Origin: Halosimplex halobium
GTDB taxonomy: Archaea > Halobacteriota > Halobacteria > Halobacteriales > Haloarculaceae
Direction of reading: 5' to 3'
DNA: 64,000 nt
Assembly (NCBI RefSeq): GCF_051414055.1
Contig: NZ_JBLKNX010000018.1
Location: 1 to 64,000 of the forward strand
Shown: positions 52,463 through 60,150 of the stretch, one piece after another
How the letters are laid out: each line of letters starts with the position of its first letter
Numbering within the stretch: the first letter of the stretch is position 1
The notes under the pieces: model-generated
The model's input: only the letters and a program-made list of their open reading frames with translations
Told to the model about the DNA's origin: nothing
Database searches by the model: none
Translations under genes and position numbers: made by a program

Positions 52463-54697
52463 GTGGCGAGCGCGTCCGACCCGGAGTACCTGCGATTCTT
52501 CCCGTACGAGGAGCCGTACGACCACCAGACGGAGGCGATGGGCACCATCTACGACGCGCTGGCCGACGCCCGGAACGTCCTCTTCGAGGGCGCCACGGGG
52601 ACGGGCAAGACCCTCGCCGCGCTGGCGCCCGCGCTGGAGTACGCCCGCGAGACGTCGAAGACCGTGGTCATCACGACGAACGTCCACCAGCAGATGCGCC
52701 AGTTCGTCCGCGAGGCCGCCGCGATCACCGACCAGGAGCCGATCCGTGCGGTCGTCTTCCAGGGGAAGGCCTCGATGTGCCACATCGACGTGGGCTACGA
52801 GGAGTGCCAGGCGCTGCGGGACACCACCCGCGAACTCGTCGACGCCGAGGAGAACCTGGCGGAACTCGAAGAACAGCAGCGCGCGCTCCTGGAGGAGAGC
52901 CAGGACGGGAGCAGCGAGGCGGCCGACGCCCGCGGCGCGGTGATGGACGAACTGGAGTCCGTCGAGGAAGAGATCGAACAGATCCGCGAGGAGCGGAACG
53001 TCTGCGAGCACTACTACGAGAACCTGACCGCAGACACCGACGCCTTCTACGGCTGGCTCTACGACGACGTGCGCACCCCCGAGGACGTGTACGGCTACGC
53101 CGAGCGCGAGGGGATGTGCGGCTACGAACTGCTCAAGGAGGGCATGGACGGCGTGGATCTCGTGGTCTGCAACTACCACCACCTGCTCGACCCGACCATC
53201 CGCGAGCAGTTCTTCCGGTGGCTGGGCCGCGACCCGGAGGACGTGATCGCCGTCTTCGACGAGGCGCACAACGTCGAGGACGCCGCCCGCGACCACGCCC
53301 GCCGCACGCTCACCGAGACGACGCTCGACCAGGCCGTCGAGGAACTGGAGGGGAGCGACGACCCCCGCGCGGAGGCCGGGCTGAACGTCCTCGAGACCTT
53401 CAGGCGGGCGCTCGTCGACGCCTACCAGGAGGCCTTTTCCTTCGGCGAGCGCGAGCAGGTCGAGGACAACTGGTACGACCTGTCGATCGACAACGACGAC
53501 GCCCGCGACGACCTGACGCTCGCCTTCCTGCAGAACTACTCCGGGCCGGGCTTCCGCGAGGAACTCGACCGGACGCTCGACCTCGCGCGGGAACTCGACC
53601 AGTCCTACGAGGAGGCCTACAAGAACGGGGAGACGACCACGCGCCAGGAGTGTCAGACCCTGCAGGCGGCCACGTTCGTCGAGGACTGGCTCGACGAGTC
53701 CGCCGCCGAGGGGCAGTACCCCGTCGTCAGCGTCCGCCGCGCGGAGGAGGGCGGGCCGCGGGAGGCCGGCGAGATCTACGGCCGGGCGGAGCTGTACACC
53801 TGCATCCCGAGCCAGGTGACCGCGGATCTCTTCGCCGACCTGCACGCGAGCGTGCTGATGAGCGCGACGCTGCGGCCGTTCGACGTGACCGAGGACGTGC
53901 TCGGCCTCGACGACCCGGAGACGCTGGCCTACGGGCCGCAGTTCCCGGAGGAGCGACGGCGCACCTACGCCGTCGACGGGCCCGCACTGTTCGCCAGCAA
54001 GCGCGACGACATGGAGGTGCAGTCGACGGTCGCCGGCGCGCTGGAGGACGCCGCGCGGTTCACGCCCGGCAACACGCTGGCCTTCTTCCCGAGCTACGCC
54101 GAGGCCGAGCGCTACCACCAGCGGGTGGACACGGCCGGCGCGACGTACCTCGACCGCCCCGGCACGAGCGCGAAGGAGCTGCGCGAGCGGTTCACAGACG
54201 ACGACGACGCCGTCCTGTTCACCTCGCTGTGGGGCACCCTCGCCGAGGGGGTGAGCTTCGACGGCGACGACGCCCGGACCGTCGTGGTCGTCGGCGTCCC
54301 GTATCCCCACCTCGACGACCGCATGGACGCCGTCCAGGAGGCCTACGACGCCGCGTTCGGCGACGAGGAGGAGAGTTCCGGCGGTGCCGGCGGCCGGGGC
54401 GACGACGACGAGGGCGCGGGCTGGCGCTACGCCGTCGAGATCCCCACCGTCCGCAAGACCCGCCAGGCGCTCGGCCGGGTCGTCCGCTCGCCGGAGGACT
54501 TCGGCGCCCGAATCTTGCTCGACAGGCGCTACACCGAGCGCTCGGAGGTCGAGATGTCCGACTACTCCGTCCGCGGCACCTTCCCGCCCGAGGAGCGCCG
54601 CGAGATGGTCGACGTCGAGCCGGAGAAACTCAAGTTCGCGCTGCTGAACTTTTATCAGGACGTCGACGGCTACGACGGCGAACCGCCCCGGCCGTAG
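52463..54697 (+). CDS. XPD/Rad3-family DNA helicase with Fe-S cysteines
   Basis: This 744-aa SF2 5'-3' DNA helicase is related to XPD/DinG and has repair-type roles. Walker A is LFEGATGTGKTLAALAPAL, DEAH box is AVFDEAHNVED, motif VI is in KTRQALGRVVRSPEDFGARI. Four Cys (residues 106, 115, 181, 219) lie between motifs I and II, matching the 4Fe-4S ligands of XPD. An acidic coiled-coil insert (ELVDAEENLAELEEQQRALL..., ~120-175) lies between Cys 2 and 3, longer than in thermophilic XPD. The GTG start is fixed by the TATA position and the homology start. Confidence 0.93.
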   Translation: MASASDPEYLRFFPYEEPYDHQTEAMGTIYDALADARNVLFEGATGTGKTLAALAPALEYARETSKTVVITTNVHQQMRQFVREAAAITDQEPIRAVVFQGKASMCHIDVGYEECQALRDTTRELVDAEENLAELEEQQRALLEESQDGSSEAADARGAVMDELESVEEEIEQIREERNVCEHYYENLTADTDAFYGWLYDDVRTPEDVYGYAEREGMCGYELLKEGMDGVDLVVCNYHHLLDPTIREQFFRWLGRDPEDVIAVFDEAHNVEDAARDHARRTLTETTLDQAVEELEGSDDPRAEAGLNVLETFRRALVDAYQEAFSFGEREQVEDNWYDLSIDNDDARDDLTLAFLQNYSGPGFREELDRTLDLARELDQSYEEAYKNGETTTRQECQTLQAATFVEDWLDESAAEGQYPVVSVRRAEEGGPREAGEIYGRAELYTCIPSQVTADLFADLHASVLMSATLRPFDVTEDVLGLDDPETLAYGPQFPEERRRTYAVDGPALFASKRDDMEVQSTVAGALEDAARFTPGNTLAFFPSYAEAERYHQRVDTAGATYLDRPGTSAKELRERFTDDDDAVLFTSLWGTLAEGVSFDGDDARTVVVVGVPYPHLDDRMDAVQEAYDAAFGDEEESSGGAGGRGDDDEGAGWRYAVEIPTVRKTRQALGRVVRSPEDFGARILLDRRYTERSEVEMSDYSVRGTFPPEERREMVDVEPEKLKFALLNFYQDVDGYDGEPPRP

Positions 54698-54867
54698 GAC
54701 CGGCTTACCGGCGTCGGGCGTCGAGAGTCCCCAACGACCGGTGTCGTTCGGACGGCTGAACTCGCAAGCGGCGGTTGCGAGTCGCCCCGGTCTGGACGCC
54801 GGCTGATCACCCGGTTGTCCCCCGATTCCGGGCACGTAAGCCGGCTCCGGCCCAACGACGGCACGGT

Positions 54868-55347
54868 ATGGTACTCGACACAGACGAACCCGAGACGGAA
54901 CGACACGGTGACTTCACGGTCGCGGGCGTCGCCCACCGGGGGACCGACGTCGACGAGGCCGCGCTGTGGGACTCGATCGACGACTACGCCGACGACCTGG
55001 ACGAGACCGCTGTCGGCACCGACTACTACGCCGTCATGTTCGACGTGGACGGGGACAGCGGCGAGTTCACCTACGTCGCCGGCCGAGAGATCGAGGACAC
55101 CGACGACCTCTCGCCGGAGCTGACGGCCGTCGAGATCCCCCAGGCGACCTACGCCGTCCTCGAACCGGACCACGAGTCCGTCGAGGAGATGGTCCGGGAG
55201 GTCCACGCGGAGGAGCTCCGGGACGACGACCGCGACGACGACGAGGTCCACGCGCCCGTCTTCGAGCGCTACGAGTCCGACCGCGACCCGACGACCGTCG
55301 CCGACCGGGAGATCTACGTCCCCGTCCGCGACGACGACGAGTACTGA
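54868..55347 (+). CDS. GyrI/AraC-effector-like small-molecule binding protein
   Basis: This gene encodes 159 aa. GVAHRGTDVDEAALWDSIDD, TDYYAVMFDVDGDSGEFTYV, AGREIEDTDDLSPELTAVEI PQATYAVLEPDH follow the SOUL/GyrI-like effector-binding fold, whose strands end with a conserved Glu region. It is standalone, without a DNA-binding domain. Ligand unknown. The acidic C-terminal part (ELRDDDRDDDEVHAPVFERY) is disordered in part. The open frame extends 31 codons upstream of the chosen ATG. Confidence 0.78.
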   Translation: MVLDTDEPETERHGDFTVAGVAHRGTDVDEAALWDSIDDYADDLDETAVGTDYYAVMFDVDGDSGEFTYVAGREIEDTDDLSPELTAVEIPQATYAVLEPDHESVEEMVREVHAEELRDDDRDDDEVHAPVFERYESDRDPTTVADREIYVPVRDDDEY

Positions 55348-55359
55348 GCCGCCGGCGGC

Positions 55360-55376
55360 TTTCACCCATGTTTTTG
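55360..55376. other. Exact copy of the 12588 motif
   Basis: TTTCACCCATGTTTTTG occurs here and at 12588-12604, each followed by a C/G-rich inverted repeat (here CCCCG...CGGGG). It lies 24 bp before the serB ATG. Its function is unknown. Confidence 0.5.
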
Positions 55377-55400
55377 CCCCGGGCGGTGAACGGGGCAGTA

Positions 55401-56039
55401 ATGACCGTAGTCGCGTTCGACTTCGACGGGACGCTCTCGGACTCGGAGATGACCGTCCTGCTGGGCGAGCGAAACGGGACGGCCGACGACATGGCTTCGA
55501 TTACCGAGCGGGCGATGAACGACGAGATCGAGTACGCCGAGAGCCTCCGCCAGCGCTGCGCGCTGCTGGAGGACCTCCCCGACGAGGAGGCACAGGCGGC
55601 CTTCGACCAGGTGGAGCTCCGACCGGGCGCCGCGGACGTGATCGCGGCGCTGCGGGAGGCCGGCGTCTACGTCGCCATCCTCACCGGCGGGTTCGAGCGC
55701 GGGGTGGCCCGCGCACTCGAAAAGGAGGGCGTCGAGGTCGACGCCATCGTCGCCAACCGGCTGCCCGTGGCGGACGGGAAACTGACGGGCACGGTAGAAG
55801 GACCGCTCATCGAGGGGACGAAAGACGACGCGCTGGAGGTGCTGACCGCGGTGGTCGGCGCCGACCGGGGCGACACCATCGCCGTCGGCGACGGCGCCAA
55901 CGACCTCCCGATGCTGCAGGTCGCGGGGCTGGCCGTCGGCTTCGACCCGAAACCCGCCGTCGCGCCCGCCTGCGACACCATCGTCGAGACGATGGCCGAA
56001 CTGCAGGACGTGCTCGAAGGCGAGGACGTGCTGGACTGA
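55401..56039 (+). CDS. serB: Phosphoserine phosphatase (HAD family)
   Basis: This gene encodes 212 aa. HAD motif I VVAFDFDGTLSDSEMTVLLG (nucleophile Asp), motif II VAILTGGFERGV, conserved Lys in GTKDDALEVL, and motif III TIAVGDGANDLPMLQVAGLA VGF. FDFDGTLSDSE and the length match SerB, the last step of serine synthesis. The ATG at 55401 follows the repeated TTTCACCC motif and a short inverted repeat. It is convergent with the metY-like gene (32 bp between stops). Confidence 0.93.
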   Translation: MTVVAFDFDGTLSDSEMTVLLGERNGTADDMASITERAMNDEIEYAESLRQRCALLEDLPDEEAQAAFDQVELRPGAADVIAALREAGVYVAILTGGFERGVARALEKEGVEVDAIVANRLPVADGKLTGTVEGPLIEGTKDDALEVLTAVVGADRGDTIAVGDGANDLPMLQVAGLAVGFDPKPAVAPACDTIVETMAELQDVLEGEDVLD

Positions 56040-56071
56040 CCCCGGTCGAAACGGGACCGCGACTCCCCTTC

Positions 56072-57364
56072 TCAGTTCGTCGCGGCGTCGATGGCCTGGT
56101 CGAGGTCGGCGACGATGTCGTCGACGGATTCTAGACCCACCGAGAGGCGAACCATGTCGTCGGTGACGCCGGCGGCCTGTTTCTCCTCGTCGCTCAGTTG
56201 CTGGTGGGTCGTCGAGGCGGGGTGGATGATCAGCGTCTTCGCGTCGCCGACGTTCGCCAGCAGCGAGGCGATCTCCGTCGACTCGACCGTGGTCCGGGCG
56301 GCGTCGTACCCTTCCTCCAGGCCGAAGGTGATCATGCCGCCGTAGCCGCCATCGAGGTACTCGCTGGCTTCCCCGTGGGTCTCGTGGTCGTCGAGACCGG
56401 GGTAGGTGACCCAGGAGACCTCGGGGTGGTCCGCGAGGTGCTCGGCGACGGCCATCGCGTTCTCGCAGTGGCGGTCCATCCGCATCGGGAGCGACTCCAG
56501 CCCCTGCATCGTGGTCCACGAGTCGAACGGCGACTGCTGACAGCCCAGATCGCGCAGCCCGCGGGCGACCGCGGCGTAGGTGAACGCGGCGTCGCCGAAC
56601 CGTTCGCGGAAGTTGACGCCGTGGTAGGCGGGGTTCGGCTCGGCGATCTCCGGGAACCTCTCGGCGTGCTCGTCCCAGGGGAAGGAGCCGCCGTCCACCA
56701 GGATGCCGCCGACGGTCGTGCCGTGGCCGTGGATCCACTTCGTGGTGGAGTTCCAGACGAGGTCGGCGCCGTGGTCGATCGGCTGGCAGAGATGCGGCGT
56801 CGCGAAGGTGTTGTCGACGAACAGCGGGACGCCGTGGTCGTGGGCGATGTCGGCGATCCGCTCGATGTCGGGCGTGACCAGCGCGGGGTTGCCGATGGTT
56901 TCGAGGTGGACGTAGGCGGTGTCGTCGTCGATGGCCTCCTCGTAGGCCTCGTAGTCGAGCGTGTCGACGAACCGCGCCTCGACGCCCATCCGCGGCGCCG
57001 TGTGCGTGTAGTAGGTGTAGGTGCCGCCGTACAGCGACGACGCGGTGACGACGTTGTCGCCCACGTCCGCGAGCATGAAGGTGGCGAGGTTCAAGGCGGC
57101 CATCCCGGAGGCGGTGGCGACCGCGGCGGCGCCGTTCTCCAGGGAGGCGAGCCGCTCCTCGAGCATCGCGTTCGTCGGGTTCATCAGCCGCGAGTAGATG
57201 TGGCCCGGCTTCTCCAGCGCGAACTGCTGGGCGGCGTCGTCGGCGTCCTCGAAGACGTAACTCGTGGTCTGGTAGATCGGCGGCGCGCGCGCGCCGGTCG
57301 CCGCGTCGGGTTCCTCCTGGCCAACGTGCAGTGCCTTCGTCGCCGGGTCCCAGTCGTCGGACAT
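56072..57364 (-). CDS. metY: O-acetylhomoserine sulfhydrylase (Cys/Met metabolism PLP enzyme)
   Basis: This gene encodes 430 aa. It carries TKALHVGQEEPDAATGARAP, PIYQTTSYVFEDADDAAQQF and YSRLMNPTNAMLEERLASLE at the start; the PLP Lys is in VWNSTTKWIHGHGTTVGG; HPASTTHQQLSDEEKQAAGV and LSVGLESVDDIVADLD mark the C-terminus. The WIHGHGTTVGG and HPASTTH patterns favour OAH sulfhydrylase over cystathionine synthases. The usual partner metX is not adjacent here. It contributes to direct sulfhydrylation in methionine synthesis. Confidence 0.92.
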   Translation of the reverse strand: MSDDWDPATKALHVGQEEPDAATGARAPPIYQTTSYVFEDADDAAQQFALEKPGHIYSRLMNPTNAMLEERLASLENGAAAVATASGMAALNLATFMLADVGDNVVTASSLYGGTYTYYTHTAPRMGVEARFVDTLDYEAYEEAIDDDTAYVHLETIGNPALVTPDIERIADIAHDHGVPLFVDNTFATPHLCQPIDHGADLVWNSTTKWIHGHGTTVGGILVDGGSFPWDEHAERFPEIAEPNPAYHGVNFRERFGDAAFTYAAVARGLRDLGCQQSPFDSWTTMQGLESLPMRMDRHCENAMAVAEHLADHPEVSWVTYPGLDDHETHGEASEYLDGGYGGMITFGLEEGYDAARTTVESTEIASLLANVGDAKTLIIHPASTTHQQLSDEEKQAAGVTDDMVRLSVGLESVDDIVADLDQAIDAATN

Positions 57365-57595
57365 GGGATCGACTGACGGCCGCCGCTCACATAAGTCCCC
57401 TCGGCCCGGCGAGACCCGCCCGCTGTCGCCGCTTCCGGCAGGATTTCGGCCCGGCCGAACTCGTTCGCTCCCGACCGCCGCTCCCGCCGACCCGGTCCGG
57501 GGGGATTCCGATCCGGAGGGTGTCGACCGGACCGGGGGCGCCCCCTGTCGTATCTAACGCGCAGTTAAGTTCCTGGAAGCCGTACGTATCCGGCA

Positions 57596-57892
57596 ATGAG
57601 TTCCTCCGGTCTCTGGTCGCGGCTGGTAACGACGGTTAGCGCGCACGTGCTGCGGGTCGTCGGGTCGCTCATGATCGTCCTGTCGATCGGAGTCGCCGCG
57701 GTCAGCGTCTCCACGGGAAGCGCCTCGGGCAGCGGGGAGACGGCCGGCGGAACCGCCGCCTTCCTCGCCGACGCGGGCGCGGTCGCCGCCCTCGTCGAGT
57801 TCGGCGCCGCCCACCCCGCCTACCCGGCCGCGGTGGTGGTCGGGCTCGTCCTCGTCGCCGCCGGCGATGAGACGCCGCTGATCGGGGGCTGA
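57596..57892 (+). CDS. Small membrane protein, paralogue 1 of a tandem pair
   Basis: This gene encodes 98 aa with two hydrophobic helices: VLRVVGSLMIVLSIGVAAVS and VVVGLVLVAA. Between them is a Gly/Ser loop and ALVEFGAAHPAYPA. Residues 64-98 match the following gene closely (ALVEF-AAHPAYP...AG-ETPL-G), so the two arose by tandem duplication. TATA-like TCTAACG ~57553 and GCAGTTAAG lie upstream. Function unknown. Confidence 0.72.
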   Translation: MSSSGLWSRLVTTVSAHVLRVVGSLMIVLSIGVAAVSVSTGSASGSGETAGGTAAFLADAGAVAALVEFGAAHPAYPAAVVVGLVLVAAGDETPLIGG

Positions 57893-57954
57893 GACGGTCG
57901 CAGCGATAGGCGTCTGACGTAGATTTATCCGGTCGTGACGCCTGCCCACGTTCG

Positions 57955-58251
57955 ATGGCGCGACTCGGCGGGAACCCCGGAACCGGAACGGTCCTCGACG
58001 GACAGACCCTGCGGATCGCCGGGCTGGTGACGCTCGTCTGTACGGCGGCCGTCACCGCCGCGAGTCTCGGCACGCCCCAGGGGCTCTCGGTCCCCGGCCA
58101 GTCCGGGTCGAACGCCGCGACGACCCTCGCCGACAGCGGCGCCGCTGCGGCGCTCGTCGAGTTCGCCGCCGCTCACCCCGCCTACCCGGTGCTCGCGCTC
58201 GTCGGACTGATCCTGGTCGTCGCCGGCGAGGAGACGCCGCTGCTCGGGTGA
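57955..58251 (+). CDS. Small membrane protein, paralogue 2 of a tandem pair
   Basis: This gene encodes 98 aa with helices LRIAGLVTLVCTAAVTAAS and VLALVGLILVVAGEE; the shared motif is ALVEFAAAHPAYPVLALVGL. It lies 62 bp after its paralogue and ATTTATCC ~57922 is a plausible TATA box, so it can be expressed independently. It is convergent with the DP1 gene. Function unknown. Confidence 0.72.
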   Translation: MARLGGNPGTGTVLDGQTLRIAGLVTLVCTAAVTAASLGTPQGLSVPGQSGSNAATTLADSGAAAALVEFAAAHPAYPVLALVGLILVVAGEETPLLG

Positions 58252-58292
58252 GCGGGTAGTTCCACCCGAAGTGAGGGGGTGCGCGCGCCGGC

Positions 58293-60044
58293 CTACTCGA
58301 AGTCGTGGATCCGCAGGTCGAGCGTGTCCAGCGAGACGATAGGGGCGAAGGCCACGTCGGGGTCGATGTTGACGCTCTTCTGGAAGTCCGTCTGGGCCTG
58401 CCAGCAGCCGGAGTTGATGGTGAGGACGTTGTGGTACTTGCCGTACCCCAGCTTGTGGACGTGGCCGGAGTGGAAGATATCGGGGACCGTCTCCATGACG
58501 AGGTGGTCCTCCTCTTCGGGGGCCAGGCGGGTCTGCCCCCCGAACTGCGGGGCGACGTGGCGTTTCTTCAGCAGCTGGTACATCGGCTTGTGCGGCTCGT
58601 CGTAGCTGGCCTTCTCGTCGGGTAGCTCGGCGATCACCTCGTCCAGCGAGACGCCGTGGTACATCAGCACGTCGACGCCCTCGACGGTCACGGTCGAGGG
58701 GTTGCCCGAGATACGGGCGTCGTGGGCGCTCATGATCGACCGGAGCTCCTCGTCGAAGGCGGGCTGGGGTTCGGCCAGCCGGACCGCGTCGTGGTTGCCC
58801 GGGATCATGACGATCTCCACGTCCCCGGGCACCTCCTTGAGGTACTCGCTGAACCGCTCGTACTGCTCGTAGATGTCGACGATGTCGAGCTCCTCGTCCT
58901 GGTCCGGGTAGACGCCGACGCCCTCGACCATGTCGCCGGCGATGAGGAGGTACTCGACCCGGTCGGCGTCGGCGGTGTGCAGCCAGTCGGTGAAGCGGTG
59001 CCACGCGTCGGCTTCGAACTCCTGGCTGCCGACGTGCACGTCGCTGATGAGCGCCGCCTCGACCTCGCGGTCGGCGGTCGACGGTTCGTAGGTGCGCGGG
59101 ATCTCGGGGAAGTACAGCGAGTCGACGAAGAGGATGCCGCCGTCGTCGGCGAGCGTGCCGTCCACGGCGATCACCTCGTCGAGCAGGAGTTCGTTCACCA
59201 GGTCGGCGATGTCGCGGTCTTTCATCACCAGACAGGGGAAGGTGCCGTTGGTGTCCTCCAGCTCGACCAGCCAGTGGCCGCTCGCGGTCGAGCGGATGTC
59301 CGAGACCATGCCGACCAGCGCCGCCTCGCTGCCGCCCGGCATCGACTCGATGGCGTCGGTTGGCCGGTGGTTGACCCGCCCGCGCAGCTGCTTCGAGAGC
59401 GTCTCGTAGCGGTCGCGGAACACCGCGACGAAATCGGAGTACTCGCCGGTCCCCGTGCTCTGGAAGTCGCCCTCGATCGCGACCGACTGCTCGTCGGGGT
59501 CGGCCGGCGTCCGACCGCCCCCCGCGCCCGTCCTGTCCGTCGGGCCCGGATCGGCTGTCGCATCCGTCCGGTCCGGATCGGTTCCCCCGCCGGACCCGGA
59601 TCCCGACGGAACCCCGGAGCCGGCCGGTGACGCCCCGTCCGGATCCGCCGGTGACTGTCCCTGTTCGTCGGTCGCGGCGCCGTCCTCGCCCGTGGCGGAC
59701 CCCTTCGTTTCGACTGCAGGGTCCCCGCCCCCGTCCGCCGGTTCGGGGGCGTCGTCTCCAGTTGAAACAGAGGGGTCTTCCGTCGGCGGTTCGGCGGCAC
59801 TTTCAGCGGTCGGGTCCGGTTCGGTTCCGCTGGCCGGATCGCTGGACCGCGAGCGGGTATCGACGACCTCCTTGACGTGGTCGGCGGTGAGCTTGACCGC
59901 GTCGTCGGGGACGGTTTCGAGTGTACGGTCGAGGGCGCCGGCGGGGTCGGGGGTCCCGGCGAGGAGGGTGACCGCCTCGGGTTCGGCGTTGTACCCCCGC
60001 CTGGCGAGCTCGTTGGCGACGTGAACCGGCGTCTCGAGCGGCAC
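58293..60044 (-). CDS. polB: DNA polymerase II (PolD) small subunit DP1
   Basis: This gene encodes 583 aa. The N-terminal domain begins PLETPVHVANELARRGYNAE; a long acidic Gly/Ser/Pro linker spans ~75-200; the OB-fold and calcineurin-like nuclease domain follow: ALISDVHVGSQEF, EYLLIAGDMVEGVGVYP, MIPGNHDAVRLAEPQPAF, DVLMYHGVSLDEV and DIFHSGHVHKLGYGKYHN, the metal-ligand motifs of the 3'-5' exonuclease. Start is GTG (60044), directly before the conserved PLETP. It is divergent from the signal peptidase gene, with 106 bp between starts. Two ORB-like motifs lie in its linker DNA. Confidence 0.95.
   Translation of the reverse strand: MPLETPVHVANELARRGYNAEPEAVTLLAGTPDPAGALDRTLETVPDDAVKLTADHVKEVVDTRSRSSDPASGTEPDPTAESAAEPPTEDPSVSTGDDAPEPADGGGDPAVETKGSATGEDGAATDEQGQSPADPDGASPAGSGVPSGSGSGGGTDPDRTDATADPGPTDRTGAGGGRTPADPDEQSVAIEGDFQSTGTGEYSDFVAVFRDRYETLSKQLRGRVNHRPTDAIESMPGGSEAALVGMVSDIRSTASGHWLVELEDTNGTFPCLVMKDRDIADLVNELLLDEVIAVDGTLADDGGILFVDSLYFPEIPRTYEPSTADREVEAALISDVHVGSQEFEADAWHRFTDWLHTADADRVEYLLIAGDMVEGVGVYPDQDEELDIVDIYEQYERFSEYLKEVPGDVEIVMIPGNHDAVRLAEPQPAFDEELRSIMSAHDARISGNPSTVTVEGVDVLMYHGVSLDEVIAELPDEKASYDEPHKPMYQLLKKRHVAPQFGGQTRLAPEEEDHLVMETVPDIFHSGHVHKLGYGKYHNVLTINSGCWQAQTDFQKSVNIDPDVAFAPIVSLDTLDLRIHDFE
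59697..59717 (-). promoter_or_regulatory. ORB-like motif in the DP1 gene (minus)
   Basis: The minus strand reads GCAGTCGAAACGAAGGGGTCC. CAGTCGAAACGAAGGGGT matches CAGTTGAAACGAAGGGGT of the origin ORB at 63933-63960 at 17 of 18 positions. It lies in the disordered-linker coding region. Confidence 0.5.
59757..59776 (+). promoter_or_regulatory. ORB-like motif in the DP1 gene (plus)
   Basis: CTCCAGTTGAAACAGAGGGG resembles the origin ORB CCAGTTGAAACGAAGGGGT (17 of 19 over CCAGTTGAAACAGAGGGGT). It forms an inverted pair with 59697-59717, 40 bp apart, in the same relative orientation as the two strong ORBs of the origin. Confidence 0.45.
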
Positions 60045-60150
60045 AGTCGGTGATCGGCGGCAGTCCGCAAAAGCGTAGCGGACCGCGGGGCCGCGGCCGG
60101 TCGGGGGCGGGTCAGAACATTCAAACCGCCACTGACCCAACGGGCCGGCA

